DNA of 64,000 bases from positions 806,001 through 870,000 of the forward strand of contig NZ_QLTT01000003.1 in the NCBI RefSeq assembly GCF_003269295.1, given 5' to 3'. This document shows positions 24,695 through 32,344 of this stretch, piece by piece. Both the position numbers and the translations under genes were made by a program. This stretch comes from Lentzea atacamensis (GTDB lineage Bacteria > Actinomycetota > Actinomycetes > Mycobacteriales > Pseudonocardiaceae). A model generated the notes under the pieces. That model was not told where the DNA came from. It saw nothing but the letters and a program-made list of their open reading frames with translations, and searched no databases. Each line of letters starts with the position of its first letter. Position 1 is the first letter of the stretch.

Positions 24695-26218
24695 ATGCAG
24701 GTGCGTGCGTTCTCGCGCGCGATCGGGGCGGTGCTCGTCGTCCTGCTGGCCGGCTGCGGCGCCGCGGATGGCGGCGCGTCGGATGGTGTAGCGGTCGTGA
24801 CGACCACGGAGATCCTGGCGGATCTCGTGCGCAACGTCGGGGGTGAGCGGGTCCGGGTGGACTCGCTGGTGCCGCCCGGCGGCGACCCGCACTCCTACGA
24901 GCCTGTTCCGGCTGACGCCAAGAAGGTCGCCAAGGCTGATGTCACCTTCACCAATCACCTGCTGCTCGAGGAGCAGCGCCTGATCAAGGCCATCGACGCC
25001 AACATCCGTCCCGGTACGCCGAACGCGTCGCTGGCCGAGGCGTCGGAGACCTACGGGGCGCACGTGATCCCGTTGGTGGAGAACATCGGCCTGGACGTGC
25101 TGTGGCTGGGTCTGCGGGTGCGGGGTGACGGCAAGGAGAAGGGCGCCACGCGCACGTCCGACATCCGGCTGACGGCGACTGCGGTGGAAGGACCTGGCGC
25201 GCTGGTCGCCTACCTCACCGAGACGCTCGGCAAGCCGGTCGTGTACTTCAACTCACAGGACGGTTTGTCCGACACCGATGCCACGACCTTGCCGCCGGCC
25301 GCTCACACCCACATCAACTGGGCGTTCACCAAACCGGGCGTGTACAAGCTGACGCTGGCGGCATCCCTCATCCGCGGTGAGGGGGTCGCGCCGACGCCGC
25401 TGGGTACGAGCACGTTCACCTTCGCCGTCGGTGTCAATCCCGCCGGTGTCGCGAAGACCGTGCTCGCAGACGGCCACACCGACCTCACGATCGACCTGGA
25501 CTCCGGTGAGCTGTACACGCTCAACGACATACCGGGTGGCGGGAAGCAGAACGTCGTCGCCGCGGCCGACGCGGTGATCGAAGTGCCCAACAAGGCCATC
25601 GTCACCGTCCCGGACGATCCGCGCTTCTCCTTCCTGGGACAGGCGGGCGGCACGGTGCACCAGCTCCCGCAGGCGGTGCTCGGCAAGCACGTCCACGGCG
25701 AGATCGACCCGCACCTGTGGCAGAACGTGCGCAACGCCCGCGCCTACGTCGAGTTGATCCGGGACACGATCCGCGGCGCGGACCCGTCCGGCGCCGAGAT
25801 CTACGACCGCAACGCGCGTGCCTACCTCGACCGGCTCGACGAGCTGGACGCGCACGTGCGAGAGACGGTCGCCCGCATCCCGCGCGAGCGTCGTCAGCTG
25901 ATCACAACGCACGACGGCTTCGGTTACTTCGCCGCCGCGTACGAGATGACCGTCGCGGGGTTCGTGGTGCCCAACCCCGCTCAGGAACCCAGCGTCGAGG
26001 ATGTGCGCAAGCTCAGCGAGACGGTGCGCAACCTCAAAGTCCCCGCGGTGTTCATGGAGCCGAACCTCGCGCAACGCGCCTCGGTGCTCAACCAGGTCGC
26101 CAAGGACCAGTCGGTCGATGTCTGCGTGCTGTACGGCGATTCCTTCGACGACCGAGTCCAGTCCTATGTGGACATGATGCGGCACAACGCCGATGAGGTG
26201 CATCGTTGTCTCGTCTGA
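24695..26218 (+). CDS. Zinc ABC transporter substrate-binding lipoprotein with an inserted surface-repeat domain
   Basis: The 507-residue protein has a lipoprotein signal (VLVVLLAGCG) and a ZnuA-like two-lobe fold. Metal-ligand motifs are DPHSYEP near 64-70, EIDPHLW near 336-342, and LITTHDGFGYF. Between about residues 125 and 330 a surface-repeat domain is inserted where other ZnuA proteins have a His-rich loop. Its halves come in swapped order: LWLGLRVRG to HTHINWAFTKPGVYKL first, then GHTDLTIDL to FSFLGQAGGTVHQLPQ. This matches the TIGRFAM concept of the anchored-repeat ABC substrate-binding protein. It delivers zinc to the permease and ATPase encoded downstream. Confidence 0.85.
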   Translation: MQVRAFSRAIGAVLVVLLAGCGAADGGASDGVAVVTTTEILADLVRNVGGERVRVDSLVPPGGDPHSYEPVPADAKKVAKADVTFTNHLLLEEQRLIKAIDANIRPGTPNASLAEASETYGAHVIPLVENIGLDVLWLGLRVRGDGKEKGATRTSDIRLTATAVEGPGALVAYLTETLGKPVVYFNSQDGLSDTDATTLPPAAHTHINWAFTKPGVYKLTLAASLIRGEGVAPTPLGTSTFTFAVGVNPAGVAKTVLADGHTDLTIDLDSGELYTLNDIPGGGKQNVVAAADAVIEVPNKAIVTVPDDPRFSFLGQAGGTVHQLPQAVLGKHVHGEIDPHLWQNVRNARAYVELIRDTIRGADPSGAEIYDRNARAYLDRLDELDAHVRETVARIPRERRQLITTHDGFGYFAAAYEMTVAGFVVPNPAQEPSVEDVRKLSETVRNLKVPAVFMEPNLAQRASVLNQVAKDQSVDVCVLYGDSFDDRVQSYVDMMRHNADEVHRCLV

Positions 26219-26997
26219 TGCTGGTACCCGTGCTCGCGCTGCTGCTGATCACGCAGCCTGCCGCCGTCGCGCAAGCAGCCGAACGGGTCGTGATCGAGCA
26301 CGGTCACGTCGACCTCGGACCACGATTCGTCGACGGACGGTGGACCGTACAACTGCGCGACGACACCGGTGGCGCACCGCAGTGGCGGGATCTTTCCGAC
26401 GTCGTGCTGCACGTACCCGACGCCGCCAGGACCACCGTGCCGGACGACCAGGCTTACGCCTTCCTCGGCGACCGCGGCAGCGCCGTGTGGGTGCTCCCGC
26501 AGGTGGAGCAGAACGGCGTTGTGTGGCCTGGCTGGAACACCCAGGACCCTGAGGTGGCGAAGGCCGTCGATCGCGAGGTCACGTGGCGGCTGCACGGTGT
26601 GCGCGGTCCAGGCCGGTTCGCGCTCTTCCTCACCGGCAACTTCGGCGCTCCCCAGCAGATCTTCACCAGCACCACGCCCGCACCACAGGAGACCGGTGTC
26701 GAGGTCGGCACGCACGTGCACGGCAACTGGGTGTTCGGCGCGCCCGGCACGTACCTGCTCGACATCGAGATGAGCACCCGCACCAAGGACCGCCGGGAGC
26801 TCACCGATCGGCAGGCGCTGCGCATCCACGTCGGCAACACCGATCCCCGTGCCGCGTTCGACGTTCCAGCGGCCCAGCCCGAGCAGCCGAAGGCACAGCC
26901 CGCTGGATTCCCGTGGCAGTGGGCCGGGCTGGGCGGCTTGGTGCTGGTGGTCACCGTCGTTGTGGTCGTGCTGCGCCGACGCAGGGGAGAGCGATGA
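26206..26997 (+). CDS. Membrane-anchored single-repeat protein of the zinc island
   Basis: The 263-residue protein starts at a TTG with GAGG 7 bases upstream, overlapping the lipoprotein gene by 13 bases; ATG at 26218 is the alternative. After a signal peptide come GHVDLGPRFVDGRW, YAFLGDRGSAVWVLPQ, VVWPGWNTQD and THVHGNWVFGAPGTYLL. A Pro/Gln linker, a C-terminal membrane helix (LGGLVLVVTVVVVVL) and RRRRGER follow. There is no LAXTG motif, so it stays in the membrane near the transporter. Confidence 0.85.
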   Translation: MSRLMLVPVLALLLITQPAAVAQAAERVVIEHGHVDLGPRFVDGRWTVQLRDDTGGAPQWRDLSDVVLHVPDAARTTVPDDQAYAFLGDRGSAVWVLPQVEQNGVVWPGWNTQDPEVAKAVDREVTWRLHGVRGPGRFALFLTGNFGAPQQIFTSTTPAPQETGVEVGTHVHGNWVFGAPGTYLLDIEMSTRTKDRRELTDRQALRIHVGNTDPRAAFDVPAAQPEQPKAQPAGFPWQWAGLGGLVLVVTVVVVVLRRRRGER

Positions 26998-27746
26998 ACG
27001 AGCCGGTCCTCGACATCCGCGGCCTCACCGTCGACCTGGGCGGCCGCGAGGTGCTGTCCGAAGTGGACCTCCAGCTCCGGCCGGGTGAGCTCGTGGGCCT
27101 GATCGGTCCCAACGGAGCGGGCAAGACCACGTTGCTGCGCACGGCATTGGGCTTGATCCCGTCGCGGCTCGGCACGGTGAGCGTTCACGGCCGCGCGGCG
27201 AGGCAGGCGCAAGGCACTGTCGGCTATGTGCCGCAACGCCACGAGTTCGCCTGGGACTTCCCGATCTCGGTCGCCAAAGCCGTGGCCACCGGCCGCACGC
27301 ACCTGACAGGTCTGCTCCGCAAGCGCACCGAACAGGACCGCGCTGCCGTCGACGCCGCGATCGCCCGCGTGGGCATGGACGAGCTGCGCACGCGACCGGT
27401 GGGCGAGTTGTCCGGCGGGCAGCGGCAACGCGTCCTCGTCGCCCGAGCGCTCGCGCTGCGGCCACGGCTGCTGTTGTTGGACGAGCCGTTCACCGGCATC
27501 GACGCACCAACGCAGGAACTGCTCAGCGGTCTGCTCAGCGAGCTGCGCGACGAGGGCGTCGCCGTGCTGATGACCACGCACGACCTCGCCGCCGCGACCA
27601 CGTTGTGTTCGCGGCTGTGCCTGCTCAACCGCACGGTCGTGGCCGACGGTGAACCGGCGGCGCTGGCCGACACCGACATCTGGCTGCGCACCTTCGGCCT
27701 CGACCGCGCCGAGCAGCTGCTGCGATCCCTGGGAGTGAGTTCATGA
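26994..27746 (+). CDS. Zinc/manganese-type ABC transporter ATPase
   Basis: The 250-residue ATPase has Walker A GPNGAGKTTLLRT, the Q-loop region YVPQRHEFAWDFP, signature LSGGQRQRVLVARAL, Walker B LLLLDEPFTGID and switch TTHDL. The AWDFPISV segment is typical of metal-type (ZnuC/MntB) ATPases. Its ATG overlaps the stop of the preceding repeat protein (ATGA), and its own stop overlaps the permease start. It energises metal import with the adjoining permease. Confidence 0.92.
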   Translation: MNEPVLDIRGLTVDLGGREVLSEVDLQLRPGELVGLIGPNGAGKTTLLRTALGLIPSRLGTVSVHGRAARQAQGTVGYVPQRHEFAWDFPISVAKAVATGRTHLTGLLRKRTEQDRAAVDAAIARVGMDELRTRPVGELSGGQRQRVLVARALALRPRLLLLDEPFTGIDAPTQELLSGLLSELRDEGVAVLMTTHDLAAATTLCSRLCLLNRTVVADGEPAALADTDIWLRTFGLDRAEQLLRSLGVSS

Positions 27747-28639
27747 ACGCGGTCGTCGACCTGCTGGCCGGGCCGTGGGAGTACGACTTCTGGCGGCGAG
27801 CACTGCTCGTCGCGCTGCTGTCGGGCCTGGTGTGCGGGGTCGTCGGGACACATGTCGTGCTGCGCGGCATGGCGTTCATCGGCGACGCGGTGGCCCACGC
27901 GGTGTTCCCCGGCATCGCCACGGCCTTCGTGCTCGGTACGAATCTCGTGATCGGCGGAGCGGTCGCCGGTGTGGTCACCGCGCTGCTGATCGCCGTGGTC
28001 GCGCAGAACCGCAGGCTCAAGGAGGACTCCGTCATCGGGATCTTCTTCGCCGCGGCGTTCGGCCTCGGCATCGTCATCCTCAGCGCCGCTCCGGGCTACG
28101 GCGGCTCGCTGGAGTCGTTCCTCTTCGGTTCCATCCTCGGCATCAGCGACGGGGACGTGGTGTCGGTCGCGGTGATCGGCGCGATCCTCCTGCTGACCAC
28201 CGGCTTGCTCAACGGCAGGCTGGTCGCCGCGACCCTGGACCGCGAACAGGCACGTGCCGTCGGCCTGCCGGTGTTCTGGCTCGACCTCGCGCTCTACGTG
28301 ATGGTGACGCTGGCGATCGTGATCTCCCTGCAGGCGGTGGGCAACGTGCTGGTGCTCGCGCTGCTGGTCACTCCCGCCGCCGCGGCGCGACTGCTCACCG
28401 ACCGGCTCGGCGTCATGATGCTGCTCGCCCCGGCCATCGGCGCGGGCGGCAGCGTGCTGGGCCTGTACCTGTCCTACGCCTTCGACCTGGCCGCGGGTGG
28501 ACTCATCGTGCTCAGCCTGACCGGGATCTTCGTCCTGTGCTGGCTGTTCGCGCCCCGCCACGGCCTGGTGCGGCGCCCACGCCGACCGCAGTCCACATCG
28601 GACGATCCGGTCGGCGCTCTCGTGGAGGTGAAGTCGTGA
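27743..28639 (+). CDS. Zinc/manganese-type ABC transporter permease
   Basis: The 298-residue ABC-3 permease has about eight helices and the conserved segment GMAFIGDAVAHAVFPGIATAFVLG, then SLESFLFGSILGI and VGNVLVLALLVTPAAAA. It forms the membrane channel for the island's metal importer. Start and end both overlap neighbouring genes. Confidence 0.93.
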   Translation: MNAVVDLLAGPWEYDFWRRALLVALLSGLVCGVVGTHVVLRGMAFIGDAVAHAVFPGIATAFVLGTNLVIGGAVAGVVTALLIAVVAQNRRLKEDSVIGIFFAAAFGLGIVILSAAPGYGGSLESFLFGSILGISDGDVVSVAVIGAILLLTTGLLNGRLVAATLDREQARAVGLPVFWLDLALYVMVTLAIVISLQAVGNVLVLALLVTPAAAARLLTDRLGVMMLLAPAIGAGGSVLGLYLSYAFDLAAGGLIVLSLTGIFVLCWLFAPRHGLVRRPRRPQSTSDDPVGALVEVKS

Positions 28640-29931
28640 TCCGCCTGCGATCCGGCGCGATGGCCGGTGTGGCCCTTTCTCTGCTGCTCGTGGCCGTACC
28701 GGCGGCGGTGGCCGAGCCGGAGGTGGTGTCAGTTGAGCTGGCTGTTCGCGATCGCGCGCTGCAGGTGACGCCTCTGGAACAGCCGCTGTCCGTCTTGGCC
28801 GGCGAGCCCGTCCGCCTTCGGCTGGACACCAAGGCGATCCCGCCTGGGACGCTGTTCGGCGACGTGGTGCGCATGCGCGCGACCGGGGTGGATGGCGCCG
28901 CGGCGGGAACCGAACCCACATCCGTGCCCGCTTCGGGCGGCGCGACCACGGAATGGGTGTTCGCCACCGAGGGAACGCACACCGTCCGCCTGGACGTAGA
29001 GGCATACCTGCTCGACGGCACACCGGTGCAAGCGCAGTGGCACCAGAAGGTGGAAGTTCAAGCCGCCCAACAACAACCAATGCAACTGCCCGACGTTGCC
29101 ACCGCACCACTTGCGGCGGCCGAAGCGCCTCCCGCCGCGTTGGAGGCCCGTGCGGTCGCTGCCGCGGCACAGCCTCCCGTGGCGACCGGCAAGGTCACCG
29201 TCGAACGCGGCCACGTCGACGCCCTCGCGCCCCGGCTGATCGACGGAGGGCTTCGGGTCCACGTCAAGGACGGCAGCGCTGTCGGCACCGTGGTCTGGCG
29301 CGAGCCGATCGATGTCGAGTTCAAGGTCACCGATGCTGCGCGTGTGGCCTTGCCGGACGCGCCCGCGCTGTCGTTCCTCGGCGCCGCGGGCGGGCAGGTC
29401 CACCTGCTGCCGCAACAGGAACAGCCCGGCATCCTGTGGATCGGCTGGTCGACAGAGGAACTCAAGCCCGCCGACATCACCGGACCGGTCACGTGGTCGC
29501 TCACGTCCGTCGCCGGGCCCGGACCCTTCGGGCTGTTCACCACGGGCTCGTTCGGCGCGCACTCGGTCATCTTCAACAGCACCGACGGCCTGCCCGACAC
29601 GCACTCCGTCGCACTCGGCACGCACGCACACGCCAACTGGGCGTTCGGCAAACCCGGCCGCTACAGGCTGGACTTCGCCGTGTCGGCCACCAAGACGGAC
29701 GGCAGCACGGTCCAGGACAAGGAGAGCTACACCTTCCTCGTCGGCGACACCACCTCGACCGCCACCCCGGACAACAACACCACGCGCGATGGCAGGCGGA
29801 ACACCACCCTCGCCTCGACTGGGCCCGCGGGCTCTCCGGCTGCTGCCACCGCGCTGGCACTAGGGCTGATCGTCGCCGGAACAGCGGTCATGGTCCTCAC
29901 CCGCCGCCGCACCGCCAAGGAGACGTCGTGA
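28636..29931 (+). CDS. Wall-anchored repeat protein of the zinc island (one repeat, LAXTG)
   Basis: The 431-residue protein starts at a GTG overlapping the permease stop. A signal peptide is followed by an Ig-like N-terminal domain (residues about 30-150), an Ala/Pro linker and one surface-repeat domain. That domain has GHVDALAPRLIDGGLRVHVKDG near 192, LSFLGAAGGQVHLLPQ, ILWIGWSTEE and THAHANWAFGKPGRYRL near 332. The C-terminus has LASTG near 392, a hydrophobic helix and RRRTAKETS, the layout recognised by actinobacterial class E sortases (LAXTG). It corresponds to the TIGRFAM ABC-transporter-associated repeat protein. Confidence 0.85.
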   Translation: MIRLRSGAMAGVALSLLLVAVPAAVAEPEVVSVELAVRDRALQVTPLEQPLSVLAGEPVRLRLDTKAIPPGTLFGDVVRMRATGVDGAAAGTEPTSVPASGGATTEWVFATEGTHTVRLDVEAYLLDGTPVQAQWHQKVEVQAAQQQPMQLPDVATAPLAAAEAPPAALEARAVAAAAQPPVATGKVTVERGHVDALAPRLIDGGLRVHVKDGSAVGTVVWREPIDVEFKVTDAARVALPDAPALSFLGAAGGQVHLLPQQEQPGILWIGWSTEELKPADITGPVTWSLTSVAGPGPFGLFTTGSFGAHSVIFNSTDGLPDTHSVALGTHAHANWAFGKPGRYRLDFAVSATKTDGSTVQDKESYTFLVGDTTSTATPDNNTTRDGRRNTTLASTGPAGSPAAATALALGLIVAGTAVMVLTRRRTAKETS

Positions 29932-31562
29932 GCTCGTACCGCAGCGGCCTCGCGCTGGCCGCCGTCACCGTGCTGGCCGGGCTCGCCGTCGCGTCGTTCG
30001 CACCCGCGGTGGCCGAGAACTCGACCACGGTGGTCGACCACGGGCACGTCGATCTGATGTCCGGCGTGCTCGTCGACGGCCAGCTCTCCATGCGGTTCAA
30101 GGACGGCAGCGTCGAACCACCTGTGCTGCGTGACCCCGAAACGGTGGTCACGCACCTCAAGCCGGAAGCCCGGCTGCAGATCCCCGACCTGCCCGAGTAC
30201 GCCTTCCTCGGACCCGCCGGCAGCGACATCTGGGTCAGCCCCGAGGTGCAGGACCCCAACCTCGTCTGGGCCGGCTGGAACTCCGAGTCGCTGCCGGCCA
30301 CGGAGATCACGCCCGGCTCGGTGAAATGGAGCCTCGACGCGGTCGGCGGCACCACACCGGGCACCAAAGCACCCGGCAACGTCACCGTCTTCCAGACCGG
30401 CTCCTTCGGCGCACCGCTGCCCAGGATCTTCGACACCGCCCTGCCACTGCCGCAGACTCACCAGCTGGACCTCGGCATCCACGCCCACGCCAACTGGACC
30501 TTCTCCGCCGAGGGCGTCTACCGGCTGACGTTCTCCCTGCAAGCCACAACCACGTCGGGCCAGCCCCTCAAGGACACGGCCACTTACGCCATTGCCGTCG
30601 GCGCGATCGACCCCACCACGGTGATCCCTGGCGAGGGCAACCCACCGTCATCGAGCACGACAACATCCACCACCACGACGACAACCGTCACAACGACCAC
30701 CACGACATCGACGACCAGTTCGACGACCAGTTCGACGACCACGTCCACCAGCACAACGCCGACGCCGTGCGCGGTGCTCGCCGACGGACACGTCGACCTC
30801 ATCGCCCCCGCGTTGGTCGACGGCGCACTGCGCACCAGGGTCAAGGACGGCACCGCAGGGCCCGACAAGGCGGTCTGGCGTGAGCCCGCGGACACCGTGA
30901 TCCACGTCGTGCCACAAGCCCGCAACACCATCCCCGCGGACCCCGCTTTCGCGTTCCTCGGCACGAGCGGCCAACCGGTGTGGCTCATCCCCCAGACCCA
31001 GATCCCCGGCATCGTCTGGGCAGGCTGGAACACCGAATCACTGCGCCCGCAAGACGTGTCCGGCGACATCGCCATCAAGCTCACCGCGGTGGACGGCCCC
31101 GGACAGGTCGCCGTGTTCCTCACCGGCCTCCCCCCGACCGTGCTGATCCACACCGGCGACGGGTTGCCCGGCACCCTGTCGGTGGCTCCCGGGACCCACG
31201 CCCACGCCAACTGGGCGTTCACCCGCGAGGGAATCTACAAGCTGACGGTTGAGGTGGCCGCCACCCGCGCCGATGGGCGGTCCGCCGTGGACACCGACGT
31301 GTTCACGATCGCGGTCGGGGCGGTGGACCCGAAGTCCGCATCCGGCCGCCAATGCACATCACCCACTCCCACAACGGCGACAACCACCGGCACGACACAC
31401 ACCCCGCCCACCATCACCACCTCACCGCGAGCGGCCGCCTCCGGGCTCGCCAGCACCGGTGCCGGACCACTCGGCCTGGTGGTCGGCACCGGCATGCTGC
31501 TCTTCACCGGCGGAGTCGTCGTGCTGTTGCTGTCCCGGTCCCGGTCCCGTTCGGAGAGCTGA
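29928..31562 (+). CDS. Wall-anchored two-repeat protein of the zinc island (LAXTG)
   Basis: The 544-residue protein starts at a GTG overlapping the previous stop. It has a signal peptide and two surface-repeat domains (about 36-230 and 280-470). The pairs GHVD/HxHxNW lie near 39/185 and 286/425. A Thr/Ser-only linker of about 40 residues separates the domains, and a second Thr/Pro linker follows the second. LASTG near 507, a membrane helix and an Arg/Ser tail complete a sortase signal. The long linkers suggest it spans the cell wall, presenting the outermost metal-binding repeats. Confidence 0.85.
   Translation: MSSYRSGLALAAVTVLAGLAVASFAPAVAENSTTVVDHGHVDLMSGVLVDGQLSMRFKDGSVEPPVLRDPETVVTHLKPEARLQIPDLPEYAFLGPAGSDIWVSPEVQDPNLVWAGWNSESLPATEITPGSVKWSLDAVGGTTPGTKAPGNVTVFQTGSFGAPLPRIFDTALPLPQTHQLDLGIHAHANWTFSAEGVYRLTFSLQATTTSGQPLKDTATYAIAVGAIDPTTVIPGEGNPPSSSTTTSTTTTTTVTTTTTTSTTSSTTSSTTTSTSTTPTPCAVLADGHVDLIAPALVDGALRTRVKDGTAGPDKAVWREPADTVIHVVPQARNTIPADPAFAFLGTSGQPVWLIPQTQIPGIVWAGWNTESLRPQDVSGDIAIKLTAVDGPGQVAVFLTGLPPTVLIHTGDGLPGTLSVAPGTHAHANWAFTREGIYKLTVEVAATRADGRSAVDTDVFTIAVGAVDPKSASGRQCTSPTPTTATTTGTTHTPPTITTSPRAAASGLASTGAGPLGLVVGTGMLLFTGGVVVLLLSRSRSRSES
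30645..30770 (+). repeat. Low-complexity Thr/Ser linker-coding tract
   Basis: ACG/ACC-rich DNA encodes an almost pure Thr/Ser linker, including a tandem duplication of CGACCAGTTCGA around 30710-30740. Such tracts vary in length by slippage; here the frame is intact. Confidence 0.7.
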
Positions 31563-31570
31563 GGCAATCG

Positions 31571-32212
31571 ATGGAGATCGATCACGTGGTGCTCGCCGCC
31601 CGGACGAAGGCCGATGCCGAGGAGGTGCTGAGCCAGGCCGGACTGGGTATCGCCCGCGGCCGAGTCATTCCGGGCCTCGGACTGTCCAACCTCGTCGTAC
31701 CGCTGGGGCAGGGCCTGCTGGAGATTCACTACCCGAACGGTGAGCCTCCCGCGCCGGCATCCCCGCCGCTGCTCGACCTCGACAAGGAGGCTCTCGCCGC
31801 GAACCCATCGGCACCGTTGGTCCCGATGGCGTGGCTGGTGTTGATGGAGGACGAGCGGCGCCTGCGCGAGCTCGCCGCCGCGAACGACATGTCCGTGCTC
31901 GAGGTGCCGGCTGAAGGTCCCGGTTTCCCGCCGTACACGCTCGCGGGCTTCGGTGCGAACTTCGACCGGCGATGGCTGCCGTGCCTCATCCACTGGCCGG
32001 AAGGCCCGCCTGCACTCAGCGCCGCACACCGACACGAACCCATTGGTATCACTCGCATTGATGTGGCAGGTCCGGCCGACGACATTCGACGCTGGTGCGG
32101 AGGAGGGCCTCGTGGACTGAACACGGTGCCTGGCACTGCGGGACCGCTGCGGGTCGAGATCGGCTTCGTCGACGGAACGACCCTCACCTTGGGGCCGGCC
32201 ACCGGCCAGTAG
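31571..32212 (+). CDS. VOC/glyoxalase-like domain protein
   Basis: The 213-residue protein begins MEIDHVVLAARTKADAEEVL and continues GRVIPGLGLSNLVVPLGQGLLEIHYPNG. This matches the glyoxalase-like pattern with candidate metal ligands His5 and Glu in LLEIHYP. The second half reads like a degenerate VOC repeat (GITRIDVAGPADDIRRW). Substrate unknown. It starts 8 bases after the preceding stop, so it may be read from the zinc-island transcript, but its relation to zinc is not evident. Confidence 0.7.
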   Translation: MEIDHVVLAARTKADAEEVLSQAGLGIARGRVIPGLGLSNLVVPLGQGLLEIHYPNGEPPAPASPPLLDLDKEALAANPSAPLVPMAWLVLMEDERRLRELAAANDMSVLEVPAEGPGFPPYTLAGFGANFDRRWLPCLIHWPEGPPALSAAHRHEPIGITRIDVAGPADDIRRWCGGGPRGLNTVPGTAGPLRVEIGFVDGTTLTLGPATGQ

Positions 32213-32344
32213 GCAGCGATCACCGACGCCCTGGCGCTTTCAGCGGCAGGGTCACACCCATTCGGGGTGCAAATACCGCGGCATGTGGTGTATTTGCGCG
32301 TGCCATCCGCCCTCTTCGAGTTATCCGCACAAAGGGGGCCCACG

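Noticed and set aside
27224..29170. A 648-residue minus-strand frame in the zinc island
   Set aside because: It overlaps the ATPase, permease and wall-protein genes, which have unmistakable motifs; its composition is that of a shadow.
30645..30770. Short tandem repeats that might be a CRISPR array or satellite
   Set aside because: They are in-frame ACG/ACC codons for a Thr/Ser linker and have no spacer structure.
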